Origin: Terriglobus roseus DSM 18391
GTDB lineage: Bacteria; Acidobacteriota; Terriglobia; Terriglobales; Acidobacteriaceae
Direction of reading: 5' to 3'
Assembly (NCBI RefSeq): GCF_000265425.1
Contig: NC_018014.1
Span: forward strand, 3,038,001-3,102,000
DNA length: 64,000 bases
Shown: positions 27,128-35,341 of the stretch, piece after piece
Layout of the letters: each line of letters opens with the position of its first letter
How positions within the stretch are numbered: position 1 is the first letter of the stretch
Notes under the pieces: model-generated
The model's database searches: none
The model's input: only the letters and a program-made list of their open reading frames with translations
Told to the model about the DNA's origin: nothing
Made by a program: the position numbers and the translations under genes

Positions 27128-28470
27128 CAACCCAGACCATGTTTCTTCAGCTTGTATCGCAGAGCATCCCGTCCGATACCGAGCCGTCTCGCCGTCTCGG
27201 ACTGATTCCCATTTGTCTCGTTGAAGATCTGCTGCAGCAGCAGCCGCTCCTGGTTCACCAGGAGGGATGCTGTAACGAGCTGCATCGTACTGGGCACATC
27301 GACCACATCATCCGGAAGATCCTCGACGTCGATCAGTTCTGAATCTGCCAGCATGCACGACCGCGCGATCACGTGCTCCAACTGCCGCACATTGCCCGGC
27401 CAGTCATAGCGGTTCAGCACCAGTTGCGCACGGGGCGTGACACCGCGCACCTTCCGTCGATACTCCGAGGCGAAACGCTCAACGAAATGACCGGTAAGCA
27501 GTTCGATATCTTCCCTCCGTTCACGGAGGGGCGGAACCTTCAACTCGACCATTGACAGCCGATAGAACAGATCTTCCCGGAACTGACCCTCTTTCGCTGC
27601 CTGCTTCAGATCCCGATGGCTGGCAGCAATCACCTTCACATGGACGCGTCTCGGGACGAGCGATCCAATCTTATAGATCTCCTGGTTCTGAATGGCCCGC
27701 AGCAACTTCGCCTGGGTAGACATCGGCATGTCACCAATCTCATCCAGAAACAGGGTGCCTCCATCCGCCGCGGCAAATAGACCTTCCTTATCCCGATCGG
27801 CGCCCGTAAAGGCTCCGCGCGTGTGCCCGAACAGCTCACTCTCAAACAAAGTCTCCACGACCGCGGAGCAGTTCAGTACGACGAAACTCCCCCTGGTACG
27901 GCTGCGCGCGTGAACCGCCCGCGCCACAAGGTCCTTGCCTGTGCCAGTCTCCCCATGAATCAACAGGGTCCGGTAGTGCGGCGCGATCTTCTCCATCATG
28001 GCGAACAGGCGCCACATCGCAGCGCTCTTCGCGATCAGTCCTTCGAAGGTCAGATCCTCCATGTGGGCAGCAGTATCCGACAGAGCGAGCCGGCGGCTCT
28101 CGGCAGCGGTCAGCAGCAGGCGAACACGTTCCCGAAGGTCCGCGATCTTAACCGGCTTTTGCAGATAATCCGCGGCACCGTTGCGGATCGCCTCAACCGC
28201 TGTCTCGGTCGTGTAATGTGCCGTCATCAGAATCACATTCGTAGAAGGCGCAAATACCATAATTTGCCGAAGAACTTCCAAACCACTCAGTCCCGGCATC
28301 ACCAGATCCGTAATGACAAGCTGTGGCCGCACGGTGCGGACCAGATCAAGCCCATGGACTGGATCGGAAGCAGTGTAAAGCGCAACGCCCTTTTGCTCCA
28401 GAGCGGCCGTCAACAGTTCCAGACTGCTGAGATTGTCGTCAATGATGACTGCGCGAATTAGTTCTGACAT
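27124..28470 (-). CDS. Sigma-54-dependent NtrC-family response regulator
   Basis: 448 residues in three domains. The receiver (1-120) has phospho-acceptor Asp55 in VITDLVMPG and Lys in LQKPVK. The AAA+ domain (about 145-375) has Walker A GETGTGKD at 173-180, the sigma-54 contact loop GAFTGA at 219-224 and Walker B GGTLFLDEIGD. The Fis-type HTH (about 405-448) includes NQSETARRLGIGRDALRYKL. It activates sigma-54 RNA polymerase after phosphorylation. It is convergent with the receiver gene and divergent from the FNR-like regulator, and a near-consensus CRP/FNR site ends 14 bases before its start codon. Its target promoters are not evident in the window. Confidence 0.95.
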   Translation of the reverse strand: MSELIRAVIIDDNLSSLELLTAALEQKGVALYTASDPVHGLDLVRTVRPQLVITDLVMPGLSGLEVLRQIMVFAPSTNVILMTAHYTTETAVEAIRNGAADYLQKPVKIADLRERVRLLLTAAESRRLALSDTAAHMEDLTFEGLIAKSAAMWRLFAMMEKIAPHYRTLLIHGETGTGKDLVARAVHARSRTRGSFVVLNCSAVVETLFESELFGHTRGAFTGADRDKEGLFAAADGGTLFLDEIGDMPMSTQAKLLRAIQNQEIYKIGSLVPRRVHVKVIAASHRDLKQAAKEGQFREDLFYRLSMVELKVPPLRERREDIELLTGHFVERFASEYRRKVRGVTPRAQLVLNRYDWPGNVRQLEHVIARSCMLADSELIDVEDLPDDVVDVPSTMQLVTASLLVNQERLLLQQIFNETNGNQSETARRLGIGRDALRYKLKKHGLGC

Positions 28471-28483
28471 AGAACCGGTGCTG

Positions 28484-28499
28484 CGTGATTTGGCTCACA
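28484..28499. promoter_or_regulatory. CRP/FNR-type site F
   Basis: CGTGA-TTTGGC-TCACA: one mismatch to consensus. It lies only 14 bases upstream of the NtrC start and 131 upstream of the FNR-like gene. The position next to the start codon would suit repression of the NtrC gene. Confidence 0.5.
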
Positions 28500-28553
28500 G
28501 GCTGCGCGCTTTTGCGCAGTTGAGAGCTGTTGAGGGAACAGCAAGTAACTTCA

Positions 28554-28569
28554 AGTGATTGATATCACA
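28554..28569. promoter_or_regulatory. CRP/FNR-type site G upstream of the FNR-like gene
   Basis: AGTGA-TTGATA-TCACA: one mismatch, and GTGAT/ATCAC symmetry in the core. It is 61 bases before the start of the FNR-like regulator, so it suggests autoregulation. Confidence 0.6.
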
Positions 28570-28629
28570 ACTTAGTAAGTTTGGCTGTAAGTTTGCATTC
28601 ATAGGGGCAGGCAACCTAGGAGAAACGAA

Positions 28630-29313
28630 ATGTCCAAGTGCACAGGATGTCCCCACGCAGGTAAATACGCGTTCTGCAATCTGGGACAGGCCGCGCAGGC
28701 GTTTCTCGACGTGAACTCGATCACCATGGAGTATCCGCGCGGCAACGTCCTGTTCCGCGAAGGAGAATCAGCCGGGGCGGTCTTCATCGTCTGCAGCGGC
28801 AAGGTAAAGTCGACGGCCACCTCGACCGAAGGCCGTTCGGCCATCCTCCGTCTCTCTGGCCCTGGCGACGTCCTCGGCATGAGCGCAGTCCTCGGCGCAA
28901 CACCCTACGAGATCACAGCAGAAGCTGTCCAGCCTTGCCGCATCCGCGTGCTCCATGCCCGCGTACTGCACCAGTTCATGCGCGAATTCAGCGATGCCAG
29001 CATGGGCGCCGCCCGCGCCCTCGCGCAGGACTATCGCTCGGCATTCCAGGAGATGCGTCTGATGGCCCTGCCTGAAACACCGGCAGGCCGCCTGTCGCGC
29101 CTCATCCTGGACTGGTCGGAGGAGAGCCAGACCACCGGCACACCGCTCACCATGACCCTCACGCACGAGGAACTCGCCTCCATGACTGCAACCACCCGCG
29201 AAACAGTCACGCGGACGTTAAGCCGCCTGCGCAAAGATGGTGCCATCGCAATCAAGGGCATCTCGCTGACCGTTTTGAAACCGGCCACGCTCCACGATCT
29301 GGCATCATGCTAG
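28630..29313 (+). CDS. FNR-like Crp/Fnr family transcription regulator
   Basis: 227 residues, with AGGAG before the ATG. The N-terminus has Cys4, Cys7 and Cys16 (C-x2-C-x8-C). A fourth, Cys103 (AVQPCRIRV), aligns by pattern with Cys122 of E. coli FNR (SMVCEIP), so the four ligands of an oxygen-labile [4Fe-4S] cluster appear present, although the N-terminal spacing differs from C-x2-C-x5-C. A cyclic-nucleotide-like beta-roll (about 25-125), dimer helix and winged HTH follow. The recognition helix has RETVTR at 190-195, the R-E-x3-R arrangement of CRP, which reads TGTGA half-sites; E. coli FNR has ETISR instead. Multiple TGTGA-N6-TCACA sites surround it. The stop overlaps the nitroreductase start by 7 bases. 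Confidence 0.93.
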   Translation: MSKCTGCPHAGKYAFCNLGQAAQAFLDVNSITMEYPRGNVLFREGESAGAVFIVCSGKVKSTATSTEGRSAILRLSGPGDVLGMSAVLGATPYEITAEAVQPCRIRVLHARVLHQFMREFSDASMGAARALAQDYRSAFQEMRLMALPETPAGRLSRLILDWSEESQTTGTPLTMTLTHEELASMTATTRETVTRTLSRLRKDGAIAIKGISLTVLKPATLHDLASC

Positions 29314-29915
29314 CGCTACAACATCAAGTAATGGACTGCATGGAAGCGATTCGAAATCGTAGATCGGTTCGATCCTTCACCAGCCAGCCCGTCGATCCCG
29401 AGCTCGTGCAGAGTCTGCTCGAAGCAGCCAACATGGCCCCAAGCTCGCGTAACTCCCAGCCCTGGGCCTTCTGGACCTTCATGGACGCAAGCTGCATCCG
29501 GACCATCGGACAGGAGGTGAAGGCATGGATCTTCCACGTTCCACCAGACGAACCATTCGCCTCCCCCATGCGACCCGTTATCTCTGCGATCGACTATGAG
29601 GTGTTCTACGGCGCTCCAGTGCTGATCCTCGTACTGGCCAGATCGACCGCCCAGGAAGCCCGGGATGCCTGCTGCCTGGCCGCCGAAAACCTCATGCTCG
29701 CCGCACGAGCGGCAGGCCTCGGCTCTTCGTGGGTCGGCATCGCAACAGACTGGTTTTCCTTACCGGAAACAAAACGCAAGCTGGCAATCCCGGCCAATTA
29801 CTCCGTCGTTGTGCCGCTTGTCGTCGGCTACCCTGACGCGTGGCCGACCGAGACAGACCGGAGACTGCCGGAAGTGCGTTGGTGCACACTCGCCAACAAA
29901 CCAGCCGACGCCTGA
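29307..29915 (+). CDS. Nitroreductase family protein
   Basis: 202 residues from the ATG at 29307, which overlaps the regulator's stop; internal ATGs at 29331 and 29340 are possible. FMN-dependent nitroreductase fold. The N-terminal phosphate-binding RNRRSVRSF and NMAPSSRNSQPWAFW are followed by the C-terminal flavin loop AGLGSSWVGIATDWF. It would be a homodimer that uses NAD(P)H to reduce nitro compounds or quinones; the substrate is unknown. Nitroreductases of this type are regular members of low-oxygen regulons. Translational coupling to the FNR-like gene means one transcript, presumably autoregulated through site G. Confidence 0.92.
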   Translation: MLALQHQVMDCMEAIRNRRSVRSFTSQPVDPELVQSLLEAANMAPSSRNSQPWAFWTFMDASCIRTIGQEVKAWIFHVPPDEPFASPMRPVISAIDYEVFYGAPVLILVLARSTAQEARDACCLAAENLMLAARAAGLGSSWVGIATDWFSLPETKRKLAIPANYSVVVPLVVGYPDAWPTETDRRLPEVRWCTLANKPADA

Positions 29916-29943
29916 CAGCCCGCCTGCAAGCCACTTCCTGAAA

Positions 29944-30468
29944 TCACACGGCAGCCGCATACTGCAGCTCGATCGACTGCGCCGCCCTCGGCCTGCCAGG
30001 CAGCATTTGCGCAGCAGGTGCCTGCTCCCGGGTAAACGCAATGTGAAGAATCTCACCTGAGATCCAAGCCGCTACACGGTAGTCCCGTGCCAACCCGGGC
30101 AGCTTCATCCTCGTGTAGAACATTCTCGCCGGCAAATGAGGCCGCGTCAGGCATCCGCAAAGGCACAGCAGCTCACCTTCCAGGTGCAGACGAATCTCCT
30201 CCGGCCTGTATCCCTTTACAGGGACACGGTAGAGCAGACCGTCGCTCCGCAGAGTGCATGAGACCTGGACCGGATCCAGAACAAGCGCTTCGGCGATCTG
30301 CCAGTCCTGTTGAGTCAAAGGCCCATCCCATCTGCGAGCACTCAGCATATCGACTGTCTTCGCACAAATGCGTGACTCGATATGCTGCACCATCGAGAAG
30401 AAATCCATCGGAGAAGTGGTTCCCAACATCTCCGCCGTGTTCGTGGTCAGGTCATCCATCGTCTGCAT
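29944..30468 (-). CDS. Degenerate Hsp20/alpha-crystallin-like protein
   Basis: Start at the ATG at 30468 (MQTMDDLTTNTAEML), with AGAAGG upstream; 174 residues. The N-terminal helical part (about 1-80) is unfamiliar. The C-terminal half resembles an alpha-crystallin domain: LLYRVPVKGYRPEEIRLHL corresponds to the strand and loop V-x-x-x-L-P-G-x-x-x-E-D-I, and RMKLPGL to the F-x-L-P motif. The last strand GEILHIAFTRE corresponds to N-G-V-L-x-V-x-x-P. The canonical I-x-I tail is not visible. It could be a divergent small heat-shock protein, which fits a stress island. Assignment is tentative. Confidence 0.65.
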   Translation of the reverse strand: MQTMDDLTTNTAEMLGTTSPMDFFSMVQHIESRICAKTVDMLSARRWDGPLTQQDWQIAEALVLDPVQVSCTLRSDGLLYRVPVKGYRPEEIRLHLEGELLCLCGCLTRPHLPARMFYTRMKLPGLARDYRVAAWISGEILHIAFTREQAPAAQMLPGRPRAAQSIELQYAAAV

Positions 30469-30586
30469 CAGTCGGTACCTTCTCCCGGCATGGTTGGATT
30501 GCAAGAAGAGTGCAGCGCCACCAGGGCACAACCTTCTCCAAGCCTCACGCGACATTTCTACATTCACGCCGGGCACACGTCCGCGC

Positions 30587-30602
30587 AGTGACGCCAATCA
30601 CC
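30587..30602. promoter_or_regulatory. CRP/FNR-type site H
   Basis: AGTGA-CGCCAA-TCACC: one mismatch in each half-site. It lies in the divergent gap between the Hsp20-like gene (118 bases) and the Usp gene (79 bases). Confidence 0.45.
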
Positions 30603-30681
30603 GAAAGCAGTTAAGGACATCACAGTACGAAACCGCTTCGGCGCTTACCTTCGGCATGAAGTCAAAACGCAGGAGACCTAC

Positions 30682-31560
30682 ATGCCAGTGATTGGACAGC
30701 GGCCCGAGATAGCTCTCGACGACATCGTTTTTGCAACCGACTTCTCCCCGGCATCACGCCGCGCGGAAGCCTACGCACTGCAGATCGCCCGCCGCTACAG
30801 CTCCCGCCTGCACATCGTCACCATCGTCGATCTCAACATCCCGATCCCGGCAGGCGACGGAACCTGTGTCCTTCCCGTGCAGGAAATGGTCGAGGCAAGG
30901 CGAGCGCAACTTGACGCGATGATTCCGCGATTTGCCGGCATTCACAGCGTCTTCCACGTCGCAGAATCCTTCTCCGTCGCCCAGGCCATCCTCGCCACGG
31001 CCACCGAGTGCGGCGCCGCTCTCATCGTCATGGGAACTTCCTCAAAAGGCATGCTGAAGAAGCTCGTCCTGGGGTCTGTCGCAGAAGAAGTGATTCGCAA
31101 TGCGAAACCCCCAGTCCTCACCGTCGGCCCACACGTCCCGCCGGCCTGCGACGCGCTCGTGCCGTTCCAGCGAATCCTCTTCGCGAACGACATGAGCCCT
31201 CAGGCGAAGAGCGCACTCCCCGTCGCCCTGGCCTTCGCCGAAGACGGCGGTGCCCGCCTCGTCATCTGCCGCGTCACCCGGCCGAGTGGTTCCACGGACT
31301 CTTCCGAAGAGGACTCCGCACTGGAACAGTCACTTCAAAAAGCTCTGCCTGCAGCCGCAATCGACTGGTGCGATCCCGAGTACGTCGTCGAACACGGCGA
31401 CCCATCCGAGGCTCTGGTCGCGCTCGCCCAGCGTACCAACTCCGACTTGATCGTCCTCGGATCACGCCGATCAAACTTCCGTTTGAACTATCTGGAAAGA
31501 GGCGTGACGCCGGCAGTCATCGCGCAGGCAAGATGCCCCGTCCTCAGCCTCAGCGCGTAA
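30682..31560 (+). CDS. Tandem universal stress protein
   Basis: 292 residues, with CAGGAG upstream of the ATG. Two Usp domains. The first begins DDIVFATDFSPASRRAEAYAL and ends in VMGTSSKGMLKKLVLGSVAEE, where the ATP loop keeps G-x2-S rather than G-x2-G. The second begins RILFANDMSPQAKSALPVAL and ends in a loop lacking the motif (VLGSRRSNFRLNYLERG). Nucleotide binding is therefore uncertain. A small membrane protein gene follows after 30 bases, probably in the same transcript. Confidence 0.92.
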   Translation: MPVIGQRPEIALDDIVFATDFSPASRRAEAYALQIARRYSSRLHIVTIVDLNIPIPAGDGTCVLPVQEMVEARRAQLDAMIPRFAGIHSVFHVAESFSVAQAILATATECGAALIVMGTSSKGMLKKLVLGSVAEEVIRNAKPPVLTVGPHVPPACDALVPFQRILFANDMSPQAKSALPVALAFAEDGGARLVICRVTRPSGSTDSSEEDSALEQSLQKALPAAAIDWCDPEYVVEHGDPSEALVALAQRTNSDLIVLGSRRSNFRLNYLERGVTPAVIAQARCPVLSLSA

Positions 31561-31590
31561 AGCTCATTCAGAACTCCCGGGAGAACACCA

Positions 31591-31746
31591 ATGACAAACT
31601 CCATCACCAGCCCCTTCCCCATGATCCCTATCTTCAGCCGGCCTCGCACGCACGGCGTCACATCCGGTCATAGGCAGTTGCGCTTCCTTTTCGGAGCCGT
31701 ATACATCGCCCTGCTTCTCACATGGCTCGCAGTGTCAGTTCTATAA
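31591..31746 (+). CDS. Small single-helix membrane protein (51 aa)
   Basis: The ATG at 31591 is preceded by GGGAG at a good distance, and the frame runs to the TAA at 31746. The peptide starts MTNSITSPFPMIPIFSRP, then a basic stretch (GHRQLRF), and ends with one hydrophobic helix (LFGAVYIALLLTWLAVSVL) at the very C-terminus, a tail-anchored layout. No family is recognised. Support is the ribosome site, the 30-base gap to the Usp gene and the clean hydrophobic segment. Confidence 0.6.
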   Translation: MTNSITSPFPMIPIFSRPRTHGVTSGHRQLRFLFGAVYIALLLTWLAVSVL

Positions 31747-31786
31747 ATCGTCGGTTGATCAGCTAACAGACAACACGAAAGCCCAA

Positions 31787-33550
31787 CTAAGAGACGCCCC
31801 AGGACCTCGTGTCTTCCTTCTGCCTGCTCCGGGTGATCTCGTTCAGAGTTATGGCTAGTTCCGAGTCGTAGCCATAGACATCGTCAAAGAAGCGGACGGT
31901 CCCATCCTCTGCCGCGATCCCCGTGCCATACACCAGCAGCACGGGGATCGGCGCGGCCAGTGATACCGAAACAGTCGCCGGATCCGCAATTGCCTGCGCA
32001 ATCCGATCGGCAGTCCAGCCCCGCTCATCGCGAAGCACCCATGCCGCAAGCCGACTGGGATCCTCCACACGAATACACCCATGACTGAAATCGCGCTTGG
32101 TCTGCGCAAAGAGCGCAGTCTGCGGCGTGCCATGCATGTACGCGTCGAAAACATTCGGAAAGTTGAACTTGATGTCGCCCAGCGCATTCTGCCGACCGGG
32201 CACCTGCCGCACCCGAGCCTGCCCGCTCAGCAACCACCGTCTTGCCTCGGCGCTGTCACTGTCCAGCACGGCACCACTCCGGGACACAATCTGATAGTCA
32301 TGCCGTCTCAGATACGAAGTGTCTCGCCGCACCAACGGCGCGATCTCGCGCATCTGGATGCTCTCCGGCACATTCCAGTAGGGATGGAAGGTGACCTCCT
32401 TCATCGGAGCGGAAAGGATCGGCGTCTGCCTCGAACCGGCACGTCCTACGATCACGGCCATCGACAACGTCACTCGCCCCTGCGGATCGTACGCGCGCAG
32501 CCGGAACTCCGGAATATTCACCACGACCGGCGGCCTAACAAATTCATGTGGCAACCAACGCCATCGTTCCAGGCTCATCGAAAGTTGTGCCGCGCGCCTC
32601 TTCATCGGCACATTCAACTCCCGCAAGGTCACCCGGTCGACACGTCCCGTAACAGCCAGCCCATGCAACTCCTGAAATCTGGCCAAAGCCCGTTGCTTCG
32701 GGGCATCGAAGGTCAGTTGACTCGCAGGCTCCACATACCGCGGCAGCAGACCGAACTGCGCAAGCCGCTCATCCAGGGCCACAGCGACCACCGTAGCGTC
32801 ACCGAGCTGCAGGCTCCGAGCTTCGTCCGGTACGACGACATCCGCCTCGCTGTTCTCAAGCGTAAGCAGATCGTTAAGCGCACTCTCGGTCCTCAGGTAT
32901 CCCGGATAGCTCGGCTCCAGGGCTTGTATCGCGCGTGAGGGTTCAACCGAAGAGACAAGGTTTTCACGGATGTAGTTCGCAACAAACCCACTATCCGCAA
33001 CCTCGGCGTAGCCGGTCTTCTCAGAGTGCAGCCGGGCACGACCATACCTCAGGTCTGACACAAACCGCATTACGGCAACAGTCAGATCCACATCGAACTG
33101 TGCAAGCTCACGCTCTCGTCCAACGCATGGAATCTCCGTCGCAGCGGCTCGGCAGCCCCACCACGACAAGCCATAGTCTTCCGCACGCAATCCCTTCCGG
33201 TCCGCCTGTCCCATCGCAACCATCATCGATCGCGCTGCCGCAGTCGTCACACCATCCGCAGTCCAAGCCAGCCGGAAACCACACGGTGCATAAAACACAC
33301 CGATCGCTTGCGCACGCGCCGCGGACATCTTCTGCACATCCAGTGACGCCAGGTACTGCGAAGCGCTGCGCGACAAACTATCCTGCCCCGACATCGCCGC
33401 ACACGCAGCAACCTCTGCACGCCCCGCAAGCGGCAACGCACACACCAACATCAGCAACGCCGCGAGGAACCGGTCTCTCACGCGAAGCACCTGACGCTTC
33501 CTGGCACCACGATCACCCCATAACCAGGAACACAAGCCACGGCCAGACAT
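31787..33550 (-). CDS. YcbB/LdtD-type L,D-transpeptidase
   Basis: 587 residues. A hydrophobic leader (FLAALLMLVCALPLAGRAE, about 30-48) directs export. A helical scaffold region follows (about 60-250), then a peptidoglycan-binding domain (about 260-310: FDAPKQRALARFQELHGLAVTG). The YkuD catalytic domain (about 340-530) has the signature SHGCIR with catalytic Cys near residue 491 and an upstream HGTP. It would form 3-3 (DAP-DAP) cross-links in peptidoglycan or attach proteins, in the periplasm. Such cross-links are associated with stationary-phase and stress-hardened walls, which fits the island. Site I is about 94 bases upstream of its start. Confidence 0.93.
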   Translation of the reverse strand: MSGRGLCSWLWGDRGARKRQVLRVRDRFLAALLMLVCALPLAGRAEVAACAAMSGQDSLSRSASQYLASLDVQKMSAARAQAIGVFYAPCGFRLAWTADGVTTAAARSMMVAMGQADRKGLRAEDYGLSWWGCRAAATEIPCVGRERELAQFDVDLTVAVMRFVSDLRYGRARLHSEKTGYAEVADSGFVANYIRENLVSSVEPSRAIQALEPSYPGYLRTESALNDLLTLENSEADVVVPDEARSLQLGDATVVAVALDERLAQFGLLPRYVEPASQLTFDAPKQRALARFQELHGLAVTGRVDRVTLRELNVPMKRRAAQLSMSLERWRWLPHEFVRPPVVVNIPEFRLRAYDPQGRVTLSMAVIVGRAGSRQTPILSAPMKEVTFHPYWNVPESIQMREIAPLVRRDTSYLRRHDYQIVSRSGAVLDSDSAEARRWLLSGQARVRQVPGRQNALGDIKFNFPNVFDAYMHGTPQTALFAQTKRDFSHGCIRVEDPSRLAAWVLRDERGWTADRIAQAIADPATVSVSLAAPIPVLLVYGTGIAAEDGTVRFFDDVYGYDSELAITLNEITRSRQKEDTRSWGVS

Positions 33551-33643
33551 AACGAAGGCAACACCGGGTTGTCATCGACAGCAAACTGCGGGGCCATGGC
33601 ATCACCAATCCAATTCAGCCTAAGTCACCCGGCTCGCCACCGG

Positions 33644-33659
33644 GGTGACACGGATCACA
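33644..33659. promoter_or_regulatory. CRP/FNR-type site I
   Basis: GGTGA-CACGGA-TCACA: one mismatch, about 94 bases upstream of the L,D-transpeptidase start on the minus strand. Confidence 0.5.
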
Positions 33660-33724
33660 AAATGCCTTTCACTCAGGCCCATTTCGGAACAGCGCTTTCA
33701 TCACCGCAACGCAAGGCATCGTGT

Positions 33725-33740
33725 TGTGACCGAGATCACC
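33725..33740. promoter_or_regulatory. CRP/FNR-type site J
   Basis: TGTGA-CCGAGA-TCACC: one mismatch. It is 56 bases upstream of the ABC ATPase remnant and could now drive the alcohol dehydrogenase-P-type ATPase genes through it. Confidence 0.55.
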
Positions 33741-33795
33741 CGATAGCGTGAGCCAGCACCCATCGCATACGTGTCGCCGCGCGCAAGATCACAGC

Positions 33796-34310
33796 ATGAT
33801 CGGCGCCCTGAGACTCATAAGCATGCCCAGCACCATCGCGATTCAGGTCACGAGCATCACCAGGTGGTTTGATGAAGGCGAAGCCCGCACACGCGCACGT
33901 TACGACGTCCATCTGGAGCTGCACTTCGGCGAAATGGTCTACATAGTCGGACCATCCAGCAGAGACGAAGCCATACGCTTGAGCATTCTCCGTCCAGACG
34001 CAGCAATGTCCTCAGCGAAGGCCACAGAATCCGTGGCCTATGAGCACCGACGCCCTCGCCTCATTTCGTCTCCGCAAGATCGGGTTCACCTTTCAGGACT
34101 TTCATCTCTTCCCGCACCTCGACTTCGCCCAAAACGTCGCTGTGCCGCTCATCCTGCACTACTTTCCGTGGAATAAGGCAGTGGAAGACGCCAAACTGTT
34201 GCGAGCGTAACTTCGAATGCAGCGCTCGGCGATGGTTGGACGAACGCGCAGCTAGCGACAGCTCATCAGGTAACGCACAACACCGCCCCATAGCCTCCAG
34301 CGACACAAGA
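33796..34310 (+). pseudogene. Remnant of a MacB/LolD/DevA-type ABC ATPase
   Basis: Pieces of one ABC ATPase are found in three frames. Frame one (from about 33796) gives the N-terminus and a ruined Walker A (GEMVYIVGPSSRDEAIRLSI, where GPSGSGKTTLLSI is expected). Frame two (34040-34210) gives the Q-loop region (LRKIGFTFQDFHLFPHL, FAQNVAVPLIL) and ends in TAA. Frame three (34211 on) gives a decayed signature (SSSGNAQHRPIAS, compare LSGGNAQRVAIAR). Walker B and the rest are absent, cut off by the alcohol dehydrogenase start. Combined frameshifts and loss of catalytic residues show genuine decay, not a single sequencing error. Confidence 0.75.
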
Positions 34311-34319
34311 AGGAAGACC

Positions 34320-35327
34320 ATGATCCCGACCACCATGCGCGCCGCAGTCTTCCACGGAACACGTCACGACGGCGCGCCCCCTCTCACCATCGAAGAAAGG
34401 CCGGTGCCCACACCGGCCGAGGGCGAGAGTCTCCTTAAGGTCCTGGCCTGCGGTGTCTGTCGAACAGACCTGCATATCGTGGAAGGCGATCTCCCATTTC
34501 ATCTACCTTCTGTCATCCCTGGTCATCAGATCGTCGGCGAAGTCGTCACGACATCCAGCAGCCAGTTTCAAGTGGGTGATCGCGTCGGTGTCTCATGGAT
34601 GGGCGGAACAGACGGCACCTGTAAGTTCTGCAAAAGCAACAGAGAGAACCTCTGCGACGCCATCGCCTTCACCGGTTATTCGCGTGATGGTGGCTATGCC
34701 GAATATGTAACTGCCCGCACGGATTTCCTGATCCCACTTACGACCGCCCTCCCTCCGCAAATCGCTGCGCCGCTCCTCTGTGCAGGCATGATCGGCTTCC
34801 GCAGCTTGCGTGTGGCCGAGGTCAAGCCCGGTCAGAAGGTAGGCATCTTCGGCTTCGGTGCGTCGGCACGCTTGGTCATGCCCGTCCTTCACATGTGGGG
34901 GTGTGAAGTCTACGTCGCAACACGCGGCGAACGCCATCGTCAGGAAGCCGCGGCCATGGGCGCCACATGGGTTGGCGACGCCTTCGATCTACCGCCCACG
35001 CCTCTCGATGCAGCCGTTATCTTCGCGCCGGTTGGCAGCGTCGTCCTCGCCGGCCTCAAGTCGCTCGACAAAGGCGGCATCCTCTCCATCAACGCCATTC
35101 ATCTCGATCAGATGCCCGCCTTCGACTACGACACCATCCTCTGGCACGAACGACAGATTCGAAGCGTCGCCAACATGACCCGGCAGGATGCAAAAGACTT
35201 CATGAGCATCGCGGAGAAGATTCGAATCACACCCGCCATCAAGGTCTTCTCACTCGAACAAGCCAATGAGGCACTCGCAGCCATCAAGGACGAAGACGTC
35301 GTCGGTTCCGCAGTCATCGTTCCTTGA
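34320..35327 (+). CDS. Zinc-dependent alcohol dehydrogenase
   Basis: Start at the ATG at 34320, with AAGGAAG 3-9 bases upstream. 335 residues of the medium-chain dehydrogenase family. The catalytic zinc site is present (CGVCRTDLH and PGHQIVGEV). The structural zinc loop reads GTDGTCKFCKSNRENLC: three cysteines remain and the usual first Cys is Asp. The Rossmann dinucleotide motif is GIFGFGASARLV, with GFGASA where GLGGVG is usual. It would interconvert alcohols and aldehydes with NAD(P); such enzymes serve fermentative redox balance in low-oxygen regulons. The P-type ATPase starts 14 bases after its stop, so the two are an operon. Confidence 0.92.
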   Translation: MIPTTMRAAVFHGTRHDGAPPLTIEERPVPTPAEGESLLKVLACGVCRTDLHIVEGDLPFHLPSVIPGHQIVGEVVTTSSSQFQVGDRVGVSWMGGTDGTCKFCKSNRENLCDAIAFTGYSRDGGYAEYVTARTDFLIPLTTALPPQIAAPLLCAGMIGFRSLRVAEVKPGQKVGIFGFGASARLVMPVLHMWGCEVYVATRGERHRQEAAAMGATWVGDAFDLPPTPLDAAVIFAPVGSVVLAGLKSLDKGGILSINAIHLDQMPAFDYDTILWHERQIRSVANMTRQDAKDFMSIAEKIRITPAIKVFSLEQANEALAAIKDEDVVGSAVIVP

Positions 35328-35341
35328 AGGAGAGCCGCACC

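Noticed and set aside
30469..30681. Sigma-54 promoter for the NtrC regulator
   Set aside because: No TGGCAC-N5-TTGC match was seen here or in the other island gaps I inspected by eye.
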